Assembly (NCBI RefSeq): GCF_014655955.1
Contig: NZ_BNBO01000024.1
Span: 70,730-123,425, forward strand
DNA from: Kitasatospora indigofera
GTDB lineage: Bacteria; Actinomycetota; Actinomycetes; Streptomycetales; Streptomycetaceae
Direction of reading: 5' to 3'
DNA: 52,696 nucleotides
Below the pieces are notes generated by a model, which saw only the letters and a program-made list of their open reading frames with translations, was not told the origin of the DNA and searched no databases. Positions within the stretch are counted from its first letter, which is position 1. Each line of letters starts with the position of its first letter. Shown here in pieces: positions 25,533 to 33,799 of this stretch. The translations under genes and the position numbers were made by a program.

Positions 25533-26705
25533 TCAGGTCGAGTAGGCGCTGTTCTCGTGCACGTAGTCGGCGGTGAGGTCGTTGGTCCACACCGTGGCCG
25601 AGGCCTGGCCGGCGTTGAGGTCGGCGGTGATGACCACGTCGCGGCCGCTCATGTCGACCAGGTCGCGGTCCTCGCCGACGCTGCCGTCCTTGCAGACCCA
25701 GATCCCGTTGATGGCGACGTCCAGGCGGTCCGGGTCGAAGGCCGCCGAGGTGGTGCCGATGGCGGCCAGCACCCGGCCCCAGTTCGGGTCCTCGCCGTGG
25801 ATGGCGCACTTCAGCAGGTTGTTGCGGGCCACCACCCGGGCGACGTCGACGGCCTCGTCCTCGGTGGCCGCGCCGGTGATGTCGATCCGGATGTCCTTGC
25901 TCGCGCCCTCGGCGTCACCGATCAGCTGCCGGGCCAGGTCGGCGCAGACCGTCCGGACGGCCTCGGCGAACTCGGCCGCGTCCGGGGCCGCCCCGGCGGC
26001 GCCGGAGGCCAGCAGCAGCACGGTGTCGTTGGTGGACATGCAGCCGTCCGAGTCCACCCGGTCGAAGGTGGTGCGGGTGGCGGCGCGCAGCGCGCCGTCC
26101 AGGCCGGCGCTGTCGACGTCGGCGTCGGTGGTGAGGACGACCAGCATGGTCGCCAGGCCCGGCGCCAGCATGCCCGCGCCCTTGGCCATGCCGCCCACCG
26201 TCCAGCCGGCCGGGCTGGTGACCTGCGCGGTCTTGTGCACGCTGTCGGTGGTCTTGATGGCGATCGCCGCGGCCTCGCCGCCGTCCTCGCTCAGCGCCCG
26301 GGCGGCCTGCCCGACCCCCGGCAGCAGCAGGTCCATCGGCAGCCGCAGGCCGATCAGGCCGGTGGACGCGACCGCGACCTCACCGGCGTTGACCTTGAGC
26401 TCCTCGGCGACCTTCTCGGCCGTGGCGTGGGTGTCCTGGAAGCCCAGCGGGCCGGTACAGGCGTTGGCCCCACCGGAGTTGAGCACCACGGCGGACAGCC
26501 GGCCGCCCTTGAGGACCTGCTCCGACCAGAGCACCGGCGCGGCCTTGACCCGGTTGGAGGTGAAGACGCCGGCGGCGGCCAGCGACGGCCCGTCGTTGAC
26601 CACGAGGGCGAGGTCCGGCGTGCCGGAGGCCTTGATCCCGGCGGTGACGCCGGCGGCGCGGAACCCCTTGGCCGCCGTGACGCCGATGGTGGGGTTGTTC
26701 GTCAC
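25533..26705 (-). CDS. argJ: Bifunctional ornithine acetyltransferase / N-acetylglutamate synthase
   Basis: 390 residues from GTG at 26705, which overlaps the argC stop (GTGA). ArgJ recycles the acetyl group from acetylornithine to glutamate. The Ntn-like precursor self-cleaves at Ala-Thr in MAKGAGMLAPGLATML, the Thr becoming the nucleophile of the beta chain; the motif is intact here. Other signatures: GVFTSNRVKAAPV, LNSGGANACTGPLGFQD, SDGCMSTNDTV and CAIHGEDPNWGRVLAAIG. Whether it is monofunctional or bifunctional cannot be told from sequence. Confidence 0.95.
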   Translation of the reverse strand: MTNNPTIGVTAAKGFRAAGVTAGIKASGTPDLALVVNDGPSLAAAGVFTSNRVKAAPVLWSEQVLKGGRLSAVVLNSGGANACTGPLGFQDTHATAEKVAEELKVNAGEVAVASTGLIGLRLPMDLLLPGVGQAARALSEDGGEAAAIAIKTTDSVHKTAQVTSPAGWTVGGMAKGAGMLAPGLATMLVVLTTDADVDSAGLDGALRAATRTTFDRVDSDGCMSTNDTVLLLASGAAGAAPDAAEFAEAVRTVCADLARQLIGDAEGASKDIRIDITGAATEDEAVDVARVVARNNLLKCAIHGEDPNWGRVLAAIGTTSAAFDPDRLDVAINGIWVCKDGSVGEDRDLVDMSGRDVVITADLNAGQASATVWTNDLTADYVHENSAYST

Positions 26706-27730
26706 GGTGCGACTCCGTTCAGGGGCAGGCCCAGCTCTTCCGGCAGGCCGAGGGCGATGTTCATGCTCTGCACCGCGCCGCCCGCGGTGCCCTTCACCAG
26801 GTTGTCGATCGCGCTGATCGCGATGATCCGCCCGGCGTGCTCGTCCAGGGCGACCTGGACCAGCGCGGCGTTGGAGCCGTAGACCGAACTGGTCTGCGGC
26901 CACTGCCCCTCGGGCAGCAGGTGGACGAAGGGCTCGTCCGCGAACGCCTCGGCGTACGCGGCGCGGAGGGCCTCGGCCGTCACCCCGGGCTTCGCCTTGG
27001 CGCTGCAGGTGGCGAGGATCCCCCGGGGCATCGGGACGAGGGTCGGCGTGAAGGAGACGGTGACCGGCTCGCCCGCGACCGGGGTGAGGTTCTGCGACAT
27101 CTCGGGGGTGTGCCGGTGGGCACCGCCGACGCCGTACGCGCTGACGTTGCCCATCACCTCGCTGCCGAGCAGGTGCGTCTTCGCGGCCTTGCCCGCGCCG
27201 GAGGTGCCGGAGGCCGCGACGATGACCGCCTCGGGCTCGGCCAACTGCGCGGCGTACGCCGGGAACAGCGCCAGCGAGACGGCCGTCGGGTAGCAGCCGG
27301 GGACGGCGATCCGGTTGCTGCCCTTGAGCGCGGCCCGGTGGCCGGGCAGCTCGGGCAGTCCGTACGGCCAGGTGCCGGCGTGCGCGGAGCCGTAGAACTG
27401 CTCCCAGTCCGCCGCGGCCTTCAGCCGGAAGTCGGCGCCGCAGTCCACCACCAGGACGTCCTCGCCGAGCGCCTGGGCGACGGCGGCGGACTGGCCGTGC
27501 GGCAGGCCGAGGAAGACCACGTCGTGCCCCGCCAGCACCTCGGGGGTGGTGGGCTCCAGCACGCGGTCGGCCAGCGGAAGCAGGTGCGGCTGCAGGAGTC
27601 CCAGCTTCGTCCCGGCGTTGGAGCCGCCGGTCAGCGCACCGATCTCGACCTCGGGGTGGCCGAGCAGCAGGCGCAGGACCTCACCGCCCGCATAACCACT
27701 CGCTCCGGCGACGGCGACTCGCAATGCCAT
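26702..27730 (-). CDS. argC: N-acetyl-gamma-glutamyl-phosphate reductase
   Basis: 342 residues from ATG at 27730, preceded by an AGGAGGG Shine-Dalgarno sequence 6-7 bases away. The open frame extends 17 codons upstream, but that part is the operator region. It reduces acetylglutamyl phosphate with NADPH. Motifs: VAVAGASGYAGGEVLRLL (Rossmann), FLGLPHGQSA, GSNRIAVPGCYPTAVSLAL with the catalytic Cys, and SGTSGAGKAAK. First gene of argCJBDRGH. Confidence 0.95.
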   Translation of the reverse strand: MALRVAVAGASGYAGGEVLRLLLGHPEVEIGALTGGSNAGTKLGLLQPHLLPLADRVLEPTTPEVLAGHDVVFLGLPHGQSAAVAQALGEDVLVVDCGADFRLKAAADWEQFYGSAHAGTWPYGLPELPGHRAALKGSNRIAVPGCYPTAVSLALFPAYAAQLAEPEAVIVAASGTSGAGKAAKTHLLGSEVMGNVSAYGVGGAHRHTPEMSQNLTPVAGEPVTVSFTPTLVPMPRGILATCSAKAKPGVTAEALRAAYAEAFADEPFVHLLPEGQWPQTSSVYGSNAALVQVALDEHAGRIIAISAIDNLVKGTAGGAVQSMNIALGLPEELGLPLNGVAP

Positions 27731-27752
27731 GACGTTCCCTCCTAGGACTTGG

Positions 27753-27785
27753 CATGAATATACGCAGCACGGAACATTCATGCAA
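27753..27785 (-). promoter_or_regulatory. argC: argC promoter with ARG boxes
   Basis: On the minus strand TTGCAT (27780-27785) and TATATT (27757-27762) are exactly 17 bases apart, a near-consensus housekeeping promoter. Two inverted ATTCATGC-type half sites (ATGAATATACGCA and CATTCATGCA on the plus strand) overlap both elements. They match the TGAAT/ATTCA pattern of ArgR boxes. Repression by arginine-bound ArgR is expected. Confidence 0.8.
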
Positions 27786-28013
27786 GGAGCCTGTCCGGCG
27801 CCTCTCCCCGGTGATCACGCTCCCGTCCCCAGGCTACGGGCCGCGGGCCCGACCCCGGAACCGCGCCGGCCGGCCCCGGGAGCCGTCCGGACCACCCCCG
27901 CGGGGCGGGCCCGCCGGACTGCGCGACCACCCCCGCGGGCGGACCATGGAGGGAGAGGCCGACCGCCCGGACCGCCGGCCGCGTCGCGGGCCGGGCCCGA
28001 CGAGGAGTGAGCC

Positions 28014-28385
28014 ATGTTCGGTCGGAGCAAGGCGTTCAGCGGCTTCGCCGTGGACGACATCGACAAGGCCAGGAGCTTCTACGGCGAGACCCTGGGAGTC
28101 GACGTCACCGAGGCCGACGGGCTGCTGCGCCTGCACCTCGGCAGCGGCGCCGACGTGCTGGTCTATCCCAAGCCGGAGCACACTCCGGCCACCTTCACCG
28201 TGCTCAACTTCCCGGTGGACGACATCGAGGCGGCCGTCGACGAACTCGGCCGCCGCGGCGTCCGGTTCGAGCGCTACCCCGGGCTGGAGGCGGACGAGCG
28301 GGGCATCTACCGCGAGGCGGGCCCGGACATCGCCTGGTTCACCGACCCGGCGGGCAACATCCTCTCGGTGATCAAGGAGAACTGA
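28014..28385 (+). CDS. VOC (glyoxalase/bleomycin-resistance fold) protein
   Basis: 123 residues, one complete VOC module: KAFSGFAVDDIDKARSFYGETLGVDV, LRLHLGSGADVLVYPKP, FTVLNFPVDDIEAAVDELGRRGVRF and DIAWFTDPAGNILSVIKEN. Members bind a metal or small ligand; the role here is unknown. ATG with GAGGAG 6 bases upstream. Divergent from argC. The GC-rich gap upstream presumably carries its promoter. Confidence 0.88.
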   Translation: MFGRSKAFSGFAVDDIDKARSFYGETLGVDVTEADGLLRLHLGSGADVLVYPKPEHTPATFTVLNFPVDDIEAAVDELGRRGVRFERYPGLEADERGIYREAGPDIAWFTDPAGNILSVIKEN

Positions 28386-28417
28386 CTCCGGCGCCCCGGG
28401 CGACAACGGCCGCCGGC

Positions 28418-29362
28418 CTACCGCGAGGGCGGCCCCTCGCCCAGCCGCTCCGCCAGGGAGAGCAGCTCGGGCAGCCGCAGCACCCGGCCGCCACCACCCG
28501 GCAGGGGTACGTGCAGCGGCTCCGTCCAGTGCGCCGGGATCGCGTCGAACCCGTAGCGGGCGCCCGCGAGGGCGCCGGTCACCGCGGCGACCGTGTCGGT
28601 GTCCCCGCCGACGTCCACCGCGGCGCGCAGGGCGTCCGGGAACGAGGAGGTGCCGCGCAGGGCCCAGACCGCGGATCCCAGACAGGGCCAGACCGCACCG
28701 TTCGGCTCGGTCGCCAGACCGGGGTGCCAGTCCGGGGCGAGCACGGCGGCGTACCGCTCCCGGTGCTCGGCGTCCACCAGCGCGAGGGTCGCCGGCAGCG
28801 CGTCGAGCGGGTCGCCGTCGGCCAGGGCCACCCGGACGAGTTCGTGCAGGACGGCGGTGCCCTCCCAGGCCGCGCGGTCGCCGTGGGTGAGAGCCGCGAT
28901 CCGGCGGGCCGCGTCCATGGTGGCGGCCGGCCCGGCCGGCGCGAAGTACACGGCGGAGCCGGCCGCCCGCATCAGTGAACCGTTGCCCGCCGCGCGGAGG
29001 TTGACCTGGAAGTGCACGGCGGCGGCCAGGTCCCAGGGCATGCCGTTGGTGAGGACGTCCTCGGTCTGCAGACCGATGTCCTTGGGATCGTCGGCCGCCC
29101 AGCGCCGGAAGCGGGCGAAGACGTCCGGCAGATCGAGCCCGCCGCGCTCCAGCAGGGACTCGGCGAGGTGCACGGCCATCTGCGTGTCGTCGGTGGCCTC
29201 GCCGGCGTCCCAGCCACCGCCGGCCCGCATCCCGCCGGGCCCGGCCGCCGGCGGGAACCGCTCGGAGAAGGCCCCGGCGGGCCCGAACTCGTAGGGGGCG
29301 CCCAGCGCGTCACCGACCGCCGAGCCGACGACCGCTCCGGCCGCGCGCTGTGTCCGGTTCAT
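28418..29362 (-). CDS. ADP-ribosylglycohydrolase family protein
   Basis: 314 residues. The two metal-binding signatures are present: AAGAVVGSAVGDALGAPYEF with EATDDTQMAVHLAESLL near the N-terminus, and DVGGDTDTVAAVTGALAGARYG near the C-terminus. These hydrolases remove ADP-ribose from proteins or small molecules (DraG/ARH type). No ADP-ribosyltransferase gene is adjacent, so the substrate is open. ATG at 29362. It converges with the VOC gene, separated by 32 bases. Confidence 0.9.
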   Translation of the reverse strand: MNRTQRAAGAVVGSAVGDALGAPYEFGPAGAFSERFPPAAGPGGMRAGGGWDAGEATDDTQMAVHLAESLLERGGLDLPDVFARFRRWAADDPKDIGLQTEDVLTNGMPWDLAAAVHFQVNLRAAGNGSLMRAAGSAVYFAPAGPAATMDAARRIAALTHGDRAAWEGTAVLHELVRVALADGDPLDALPATLALVDAEHRERYAAVLAPDWHPGLATEPNGAVWPCLGSAVWALRGTSSFPDALRAAVDVGGDTDTVAAVTGALAGARYGFDAIPAHWTEPLHVPLPGGGGRVLRLPELLSLAERLGEGPPSR

Positions 29363-29440
29363 CCGGGCAGGCTACCGGCCGGCGCCGGGGAGCATCCGGC
29401 CGTTCCTTCAGCTGCGGACCGGCCGGGCCCGCCGCCCGGC

Positions 29441-29474
29441 CGCCCCGCTGCCCCGCTGCCCCGCTGCCCCGCCC
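29441..29474. repeat. Octamer microsatellite (GCCCCGCT)n
   Basis: About four consecutive copies of CCCCGCTG between the divergent ADP-ribosylglycohydrolase and S4-protein genes. Confidence 0.7.
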
Positions 29475-29506
29475 GGAACGGTGTCGGGCCGCTCTAGAGT
29501 GGTGGC

Positions 29507-29878
29507 ATGGCTCCTGACGAGGGGAGCGTACGGGTGGACAGCTGGGTCTGGTCCGTGCGGCTCACCAAGACGCGATCACTGGCGGCGGCCGCCTGCCGGG
29601 CCGGGCACGTGCGGGTGAACGGTGAGCGGGTGAAACCCGCGCACGCCGTCCGGGCCGGGGACGAGGTGCGGCTGCGCCAGGACGGCCGCGAGCGGGTCGT
29701 GGTGGTCTCGCAGGTGGTGCGCAAGCGGGTCGGGGCGCCGGTGGCCGCCGAGTGCTTCGTCGACAACAGCCCGCCCGCGCCGCCGCAGAGCGGGGTGCCG
29801 ACGGGCGAGCGGGACCGCGGCACCGGCCGGCCGACCAAGCGCGACCGGCGGGACATCGAGCAGCTGCGCGGCTGGTGA
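29507..29878 (+). CDS. S4-domain RNA-binding protein (Hsp15-like)
   Basis: 123 residues. An S4 domain covers about residues 9-70 (VRVDSWVWSVRLTKTRSLAAAACRAGHVRVNGERVKPAHAVRAGDEVRLR), with a basic, Pro-rich tail (GRPTKRDRRDIEQLRGW) typical of Hsp15/RlbA relatives that bind stalled 50S subunits carrying peptidyl-tRNA. ATG at 29507; no strong Shine-Dalgarno sequence. Single gene, divergent from the hydrolase. Confidence 0.88.
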   Translation: MAPDEGSVRVDSWVWSVRLTKTRSLAAAACRAGHVRVNGERVKPAHAVRAGDEVRLRQDGRERVVVVSQVVRKRVGAPVAAECFVDNSPPAPPQSGVPTGERDRGTGRPTKRDRRDIEQLRGW

Positions 29879-29972
29879 CCGGCGCCGGGCGGCCGGGTCG
29901 GCCGGGCCCGGGTGAACGGCGGCACGGGTGACGAACCGCCCAGGTGGACGGGCGGCCCAGGTGACGGGCGGC

Positions 29973-30482
29973 TCAGACCGGCACGCCGGCGTCGAGGACC
30001 TGGTCGAGGAAGCGGTCCACGTTGGTGACGGTCCGGGCGATCTGCTCCTCCAGCGAGAGCGACTCCTCGGGCCGGCTGACCAGCGCCGACTTCTTGAGGC
30101 CGCGCAGGTAGAGCGAGCAGGCCAGGTCGGCGCACATGTAGGTGCCGACCGAGTTGCCCTGCCGGCCGGCCGCACCCGCCCGCCTGGCGGTGAGCAGCGA
30201 GACGCCGGAGCCCGCGTGCGTGGCGATGCAGAACGAGCAGACGTTCGTCCTGCTCAGGCTGCGGCGGACGGTGGGCACCCGGAGGGTGACACCGACCGGC
30301 CGCCCGTCCCGCTCGGCGACCAGGTAGCTGCGGTCCGGTGCGCCCGGGTCGCGCCAGCCCAGGAAGTCCAGGGCGTCCCAGGGCAGTTCGGCCAGGCCCT
30401 TGGGGAGATTGAGCCTGCGGGCCTCGCCCTTGGAGCAGTTGACGAAGGACGTGCGGATCTCGGTCTCGTCCAGCGGGTTCAT
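29973..30482 (-). CDS. FBP-domain (FusB-like, EF-G-binding) zinc-finger protein
   Basis: 169 residues from ATG at 30482. The C-terminal treble-clef zinc finger of the FBP family is present: NVCSFCIATH, then YMCADLACSLYL (CxxC and CxxxxC). FusB binds EF-G and frees it from the ribosome, giving fusidic acid tolerance; actinobacterial homologues are chromosomal and of unsettled role. A TATTTT box about 8 bases before the ATG and the lack of a Shine-Dalgarno sequence suggest a leaderless message. Confidence 0.85.
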   Translation of the reverse strand: MNPLDETEIRTSFVNCSKGEARRLNLPKGLAELPWDALDFLGWRDPGAPDRSYLVAERDGRPVGVTLRVPTVRRSLSRTNVCSFCIATHAGSGVSLLTARRAGAAGRQGNSVGTYMCADLACSLYLRGLKKSALVSRPEESLSLEEQIARTVTNVDRFLDQVLDAGVPV

Positions 30483-30558
30483 GGTTCCGGAAAATAGCAC
30501 GCGGACGAACCGCTGTCGCCGGAATTTCTCCCCGCCCGGGTGGCCCGGAGGTGTCCCC

Positions 30559-30604
30559 GGCCCCGCCGGGAACGTCCCGCCGGGAAACGCCCCGCCGGGA
30601 ACCG
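30559..30604. repeat. Three tandem ~15-bp CCCGCCGGGAA repeats
   Basis: CCCGCCGGGAA occurs three times in 45 bases with small variation, between the FBP gene and the methyltransferase gene. Each copy contains the near-palindrome CCCGCCGGG, so the stretch can fold into alternative hairpins and may act as the methyltransferase terminator. Confidence 0.6.
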
Positions 30605-30668
30605 CCGGGGCGGCCCGCGGGGCCTGCCGCACCGTCCGGGGCCGAGCTGCCCCGGACCACCCCCGGGC

Positions 30669-31604
30669 TCAGGCCTTGACGGCCACGCCCGCGTACGCCG
30701 AGACCTGCTGCCAGCCCTCCGGCAGCCCGTCCTGGTCCGCGCGCCACAGCGGCAGCTGCACCAGACCGGGCTCGGCCTGCGCGAAGTCGCCGAAGAAGCT
30801 CTCCACCCGGGCCCGCTCGCGCAGCACCAGCGGCGCGCTCGCCCTGCTGTAGACCCGGGCGCCGGCGTCCGCCATCTCCTGGGGAACGAAGTCCGGGCTG
30901 CCGTGCGAGAGGATCAGCGCGCTGCCGGGGGCGAGCGCGTCGCGCAGGGTGGCCACGATCTCGTCCACCCCCTCCTCGTCCCGGACGAAGTGCAGGACGG
31001 CGACCAGCATCAGCGCCACCGGCTCGGCGAGGTCGACGGCCTGCTTCAGCCCGGGGTCGCCGAGGATCGCGGCCGGGTCCCGGAGGTCGGCCTGCATCAC
31101 CGTGGTGTGCCCGGCCCGGTGGCCCGCCAGCAGGGCCCGGGCGTGGGTGGCCACGATCGGGTCGTTGTCCACGTAGACCACCCGGGCGTCCGGGGCGACC
31201 CGGTGGGCGACCTCGGTGGTGGAGCCGACGGCCGGGATGCCGGTGCCGATGTCGAGGAACTGCCGGATGCCGAGGCCGGCGGCGAAGGTGACCGCCCGGC
31301 CGAGGAAGGCACGGTTGGTACGGGCCAGCAGCGGCAGCGCCGGGTAGGCCGTGATGGCCGCCTCGGCGGCCCGGCGGTCGGCCTCGAAGTTGTCCTTGCC
31401 GCCCAGGTAGTAGTCGTACATCCGGGCCGGGTGCGGCACCTCGGTGTTCAGCTCGGTGGGGGGCTGCCAGTCCTCGGACCGCGCCCACTGCCAGCCGCTG
31501 CCGGTGGCCGCTCCCCACTCGCCGGCGCCGTCCCGGGCCGGCTCGCCGGAAGGGCCGTGCGTCGTGTCGTCCCCCGCCACGCCCCGTGCCACGTCCTCGC
31601 TCAT
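30669..31604 (-). CDS. SAM-dependent methyltransferase, DUF574 (Methyltransf_19) family
   Basis: 311 residues. Typical of a large Streptomyces family: NTEVPHPARMYDYYLGGKDNFEADRRAAE, NRAFLGRAVTFAAGLGIRQFLDIGTGIP (SAM site), VVYVDNDPIVATHARALL, LMLVAVLHFVRDEE and SHGSPDF. Substrates of this family are largely unknown. The N-terminal ~35 residues are Gly/Asp-rich and probably disordered. ATG at 31604 with an AGGGGG-like sequence upstream. Divergent from the NodB-like lipoprotein gene. Confidence 0.88.
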   Translation of the reverse strand: MSEDVARGVAGDDTTHGPSGEPARDGAGEWGAATGSGWQWARSEDWQPPTELNTEVPHPARMYDYYLGGKDNFEADRRAAEAAITAYPALPLLARTNRAFLGRAVTFAAGLGIRQFLDIGTGIPAVGSTTEVAHRVAPDARVVYVDNDPIVATHARALLAGHRAGHTTVMQADLRDPAAILGDPGLKQAVDLAEPVALMLVAVLHFVRDEEGVDEIVATLRDALAPGSALILSHGSPDFVPQEMADAGARVYSRASAPLVLRERARVESFFGDFAQAEPGLVQLPLWRADQDGLPEGWQQVSAYAGVAVKA

Positions 31605-31733
31605 TCCGTACGCCCCCTAGCGTTCCGAACCCCGTGTCGCCGCGATGCTATCCAATGCGCGGGAGCCGGCACACCGGGACGGCCGAGCTGCTCGAATCGC
31701 CCCGATAATCCGTCATACCTATGCTGGTGCCCG

Positions 31734-32618
31734 ATGACTGCCGACCGACGCACCCTGCTGCGCACCACCGCGAGACTCGCCGCCCTGACCGCCTTCGGCG
31801 CGACGCTGGCCGCCTGCGGGAACGCCCACGCCACCCGGCGGTCCGACCCGGCCGACCTCGCCGTACGGGCCGACGGCCCGCCCTCGGCCGGCCCGGTCGA
31901 CCCTCCCCAGGACCCGGTGACCTCCTCCGCCCGGCCCACCCCGCCGGAGCCGGCCGGCCCCGCCACGCCGCCGCCCGTCGTGCCCTCCCCGCCCGCACCG
32001 CCGCCGCTGGCCCCCGGCACCCCGGTGGAGGTGGTCAACGGCCCCCGGGACCGCCGGCAGGTCGCGCTGACCTTCCACGGCTCCGGCGACCCCCGGCTCG
32101 CCACCTCGGTGCTGGAGATCGCCGAGCAGCGCGGCGTCCGGCTGACCGTGATGGCCGTCGGGAGCTGGCTCGACCAGCAGCCGCAGATGGCCCGGCGGGT
32201 GCTGGCCGGCGGCCACGAGCTCGGCAACCACACCCAGAACCACCAGAACATCACCGCCATGAGCCCGGACCAGGCGCACGCCGAGATCGCCGAGTGCGCC
32301 GACCGGCTGCAGCGGCTGACCGGCTCGATCGGCCGCTGGTTCCGGCCCTCGGCCGCCCAGTACGCCTCCCCCATGGTGCGCGAGCAGGCCCGGCTGGTCG
32401 GGTACGAGCACGTGCTCTCCTTCGACGTGGACCCGCGCGACTACAACGACCCCAGCGCGGACACCCTGCAACGACGGGTGCTCACCGCGGTACGGCCCGG
32501 CTCGGTGGTCGCGCTGCACATGGGGCACCAGTGCACCATCGAGGCGCTGCCCACCATCCTGGATGGCCTGGGCAAGGCCGGGCTGAGCCCGGTGACGGCC
32601 AGCCAGCTCTGCGCGTAG
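31734..32618 (+). CDS. NodB-fold polysaccharide deacetylase-like lipoprotein
   Basis: 294 residues from ATG at 31734. The N-terminus has twin Arg (DRRTLLRTT) and lipobox LAAC (Cys about 27), so it is a surface lipoprotein, possibly Tat-exported. A Pro-rich spacer of about 75 residues leads to the NodB domain. Metal-ligand His motif HELGNHTQNH (HxxxH) is intact, as are RWFRPS and SFDVDPRDY. However, motif 1, normally TFDDG with catalytic and metal-binding Asp, is TFHGSGD. Similar TFHG variants occur, as I recall, in other Streptomyces homologues. Activity on peptidoglycan or other glycans is uncertain. Confidence 0.82.
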   Translation: MTADRRTLLRTTARLAALTAFGATLAACGNAHATRRSDPADLAVRADGPPSAGPVDPPQDPVTSSARPTPPEPAGPATPPPVVPSPPAPPPLAPGTPVEVVNGPRDRRQVALTFHGSGDPRLATSVLEIAEQRGVRLTVMAVGSWLDQQPQMARRVLAGGHELGNHTQNHQNITAMSPDQAHAEIAECADRLQRLTGSIGRWFRPSAAQYASPMVREQARLVGYEHVLSFDVDPRDYNDPSADTLQRRVLTAVRPGSVVALHMGHQCTIEALPTILDGLGKAGLSPVTASQLCA

Positions 32619-32692
32619 CGGAGCGCGGCCGCCGCGGGGCACCGGGCGGCCCCCGGTCCGCCGGGCCGGGCCGGCGTGCCATGCTCGGAGCC

Positions 32693-33712
32693 ATGCGCTA
32701 CGTCATCATCGGGGCAGGGGCCGTCGGCGGCACGATCGGCGCCCGGCTGTTCGAGAGCGGTCACGAGGTCGTCCTGGTCGCCCGCGGGGCGCATCTGGCG
32801 GCCCTCCGGGCCGAGGGGCTGACCTTCACCACCCCGGAGGGCACCCGGACCCTCGCGGTGCCGGCCGTGGACGGACCGTCCGGCGTCGAGCTGCGGCCGG
32901 GCGACGTCCTGGTGCTCGCGGTCAAGACCCAGGACACCGCCGCGGCGCTGGCCGCCTGGGCGCCCCGGCCGGTCGAGGGCGGCGGCACCGCCGCCGAGCG
33001 GCTCCCGCTGGTCTGCGCGCAGAACGGGGTGGAGAACGAGCGGCTCGCCCTGCGGCTGTTCCGGGACGTCCAGGCGATGTGCGTCTGGCTGCCCGCCACC
33101 CACCTGGAGCCCGGCCGGGTGAGCTGCCTCGGCGCCCCGCTGAGCGGGGTCCTGCGGCTGGGCCGTTACCCGTCGGGCGCCGACGGGACCACCCGGGCGA
33201 TCGCGGCCGACCTGGAGGAGTCGCTCTTCGGGGCACCGGTCAGCCCGGACGTGATGCGCTGGAAGTACGCCAAGCTGCTCGGGAACCTCGCCAACGCGCT
33301 CACCGCCGTGGCCGGACCGGAGCTGGACGCCCCGCGCTCCGCCGTCCTGGCGCAGGTGGTCGCCGAGGGCCGGGCCGCGCTGGCCGCCGCCGGCATCGGG
33401 CACGAGGACCCGCGGGAACAGGCCCGGGCCAACGAGGAGCTGGTCCGTCAGGTGCCGGTGGAGGGCGGGCGGACGACCGGCGGCTCGTCCTGGCAGAGCC
33501 TGGCCCGGGGCACCGGCTCGATCGAGACCGACTACCTGAGCGGCGAGATCGTCCTGCTGGCCCGGCTGCACGATGTCCCGGCACCGGCCAACGAGGCCCT
33601 GCAACGGCTGGCGGCGGAGTTCGCCCGGACCGGCCGCGCCGCCGGCAGCCTGACCGACGCCGAGCTGGCGGCCCTGGTGGCCGTCGCGACCGGCGGGCCG
33701 GCCCAGCCCTGA
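32693..33712 (+). CDS. Ketopantoate reductase (PanE/ApbA) family oxidoreductase
   Basis: 339 residues. NADPH-binding N-terminus MRYVIIGAGAVGGTIGARL; VLVLAVKTQDT and VCAQNGVENE mid-domain; catalytic Lys context MRWKYAKLLGNLANAL. The C-terminal substrate part contains GSSWQSLARGTGSIETDYLSGEIVLLARLHDVPAPANEAL, matching the SM(x)Q(D)..R..EiD(y)l.G motif. It may make pantoate or act on another 2-oxoacid; standalone context does not decide. ATG at 32693; GGAG lies only two bases upstream, an unusually short spacer. Confidence 0.85.
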   Translation: MRYVIIGAGAVGGTIGARLFESGHEVVLVARGAHLAALRAEGLTFTTPEGTRTLAVPAVDGPSGVELRPGDVLVLAVKTQDTAAALAAWAPRPVEGGGTAAERLPLVCAQNGVENERLALRLFRDVQAMCVWLPATHLEPGRVSCLGAPLSGVLRLGRYPSGADGTTRAIAADLEESLFGAPVSPDVMRWKYAKLLGNLANALTAVAGPELDAPRSAVLAQVVAEGRAALAAAGIGHEDPREQARANEELVRQVPVEGGRTTGGSSWQSLARGTGSIETDYLSGEIVLLARLHDVPAPANEALQRLAAEFARTGRAAGSLTDAELAALVAVATGGPAQP

Positions 33713-33799
33713 ACGGCCCGGCGCTGAACGACCGACCGCCGATCGGCTGACGGCCGACCCGCTGAATCGCCGCCCGGGCTCCGGGCCCTCCGGCGGGCC

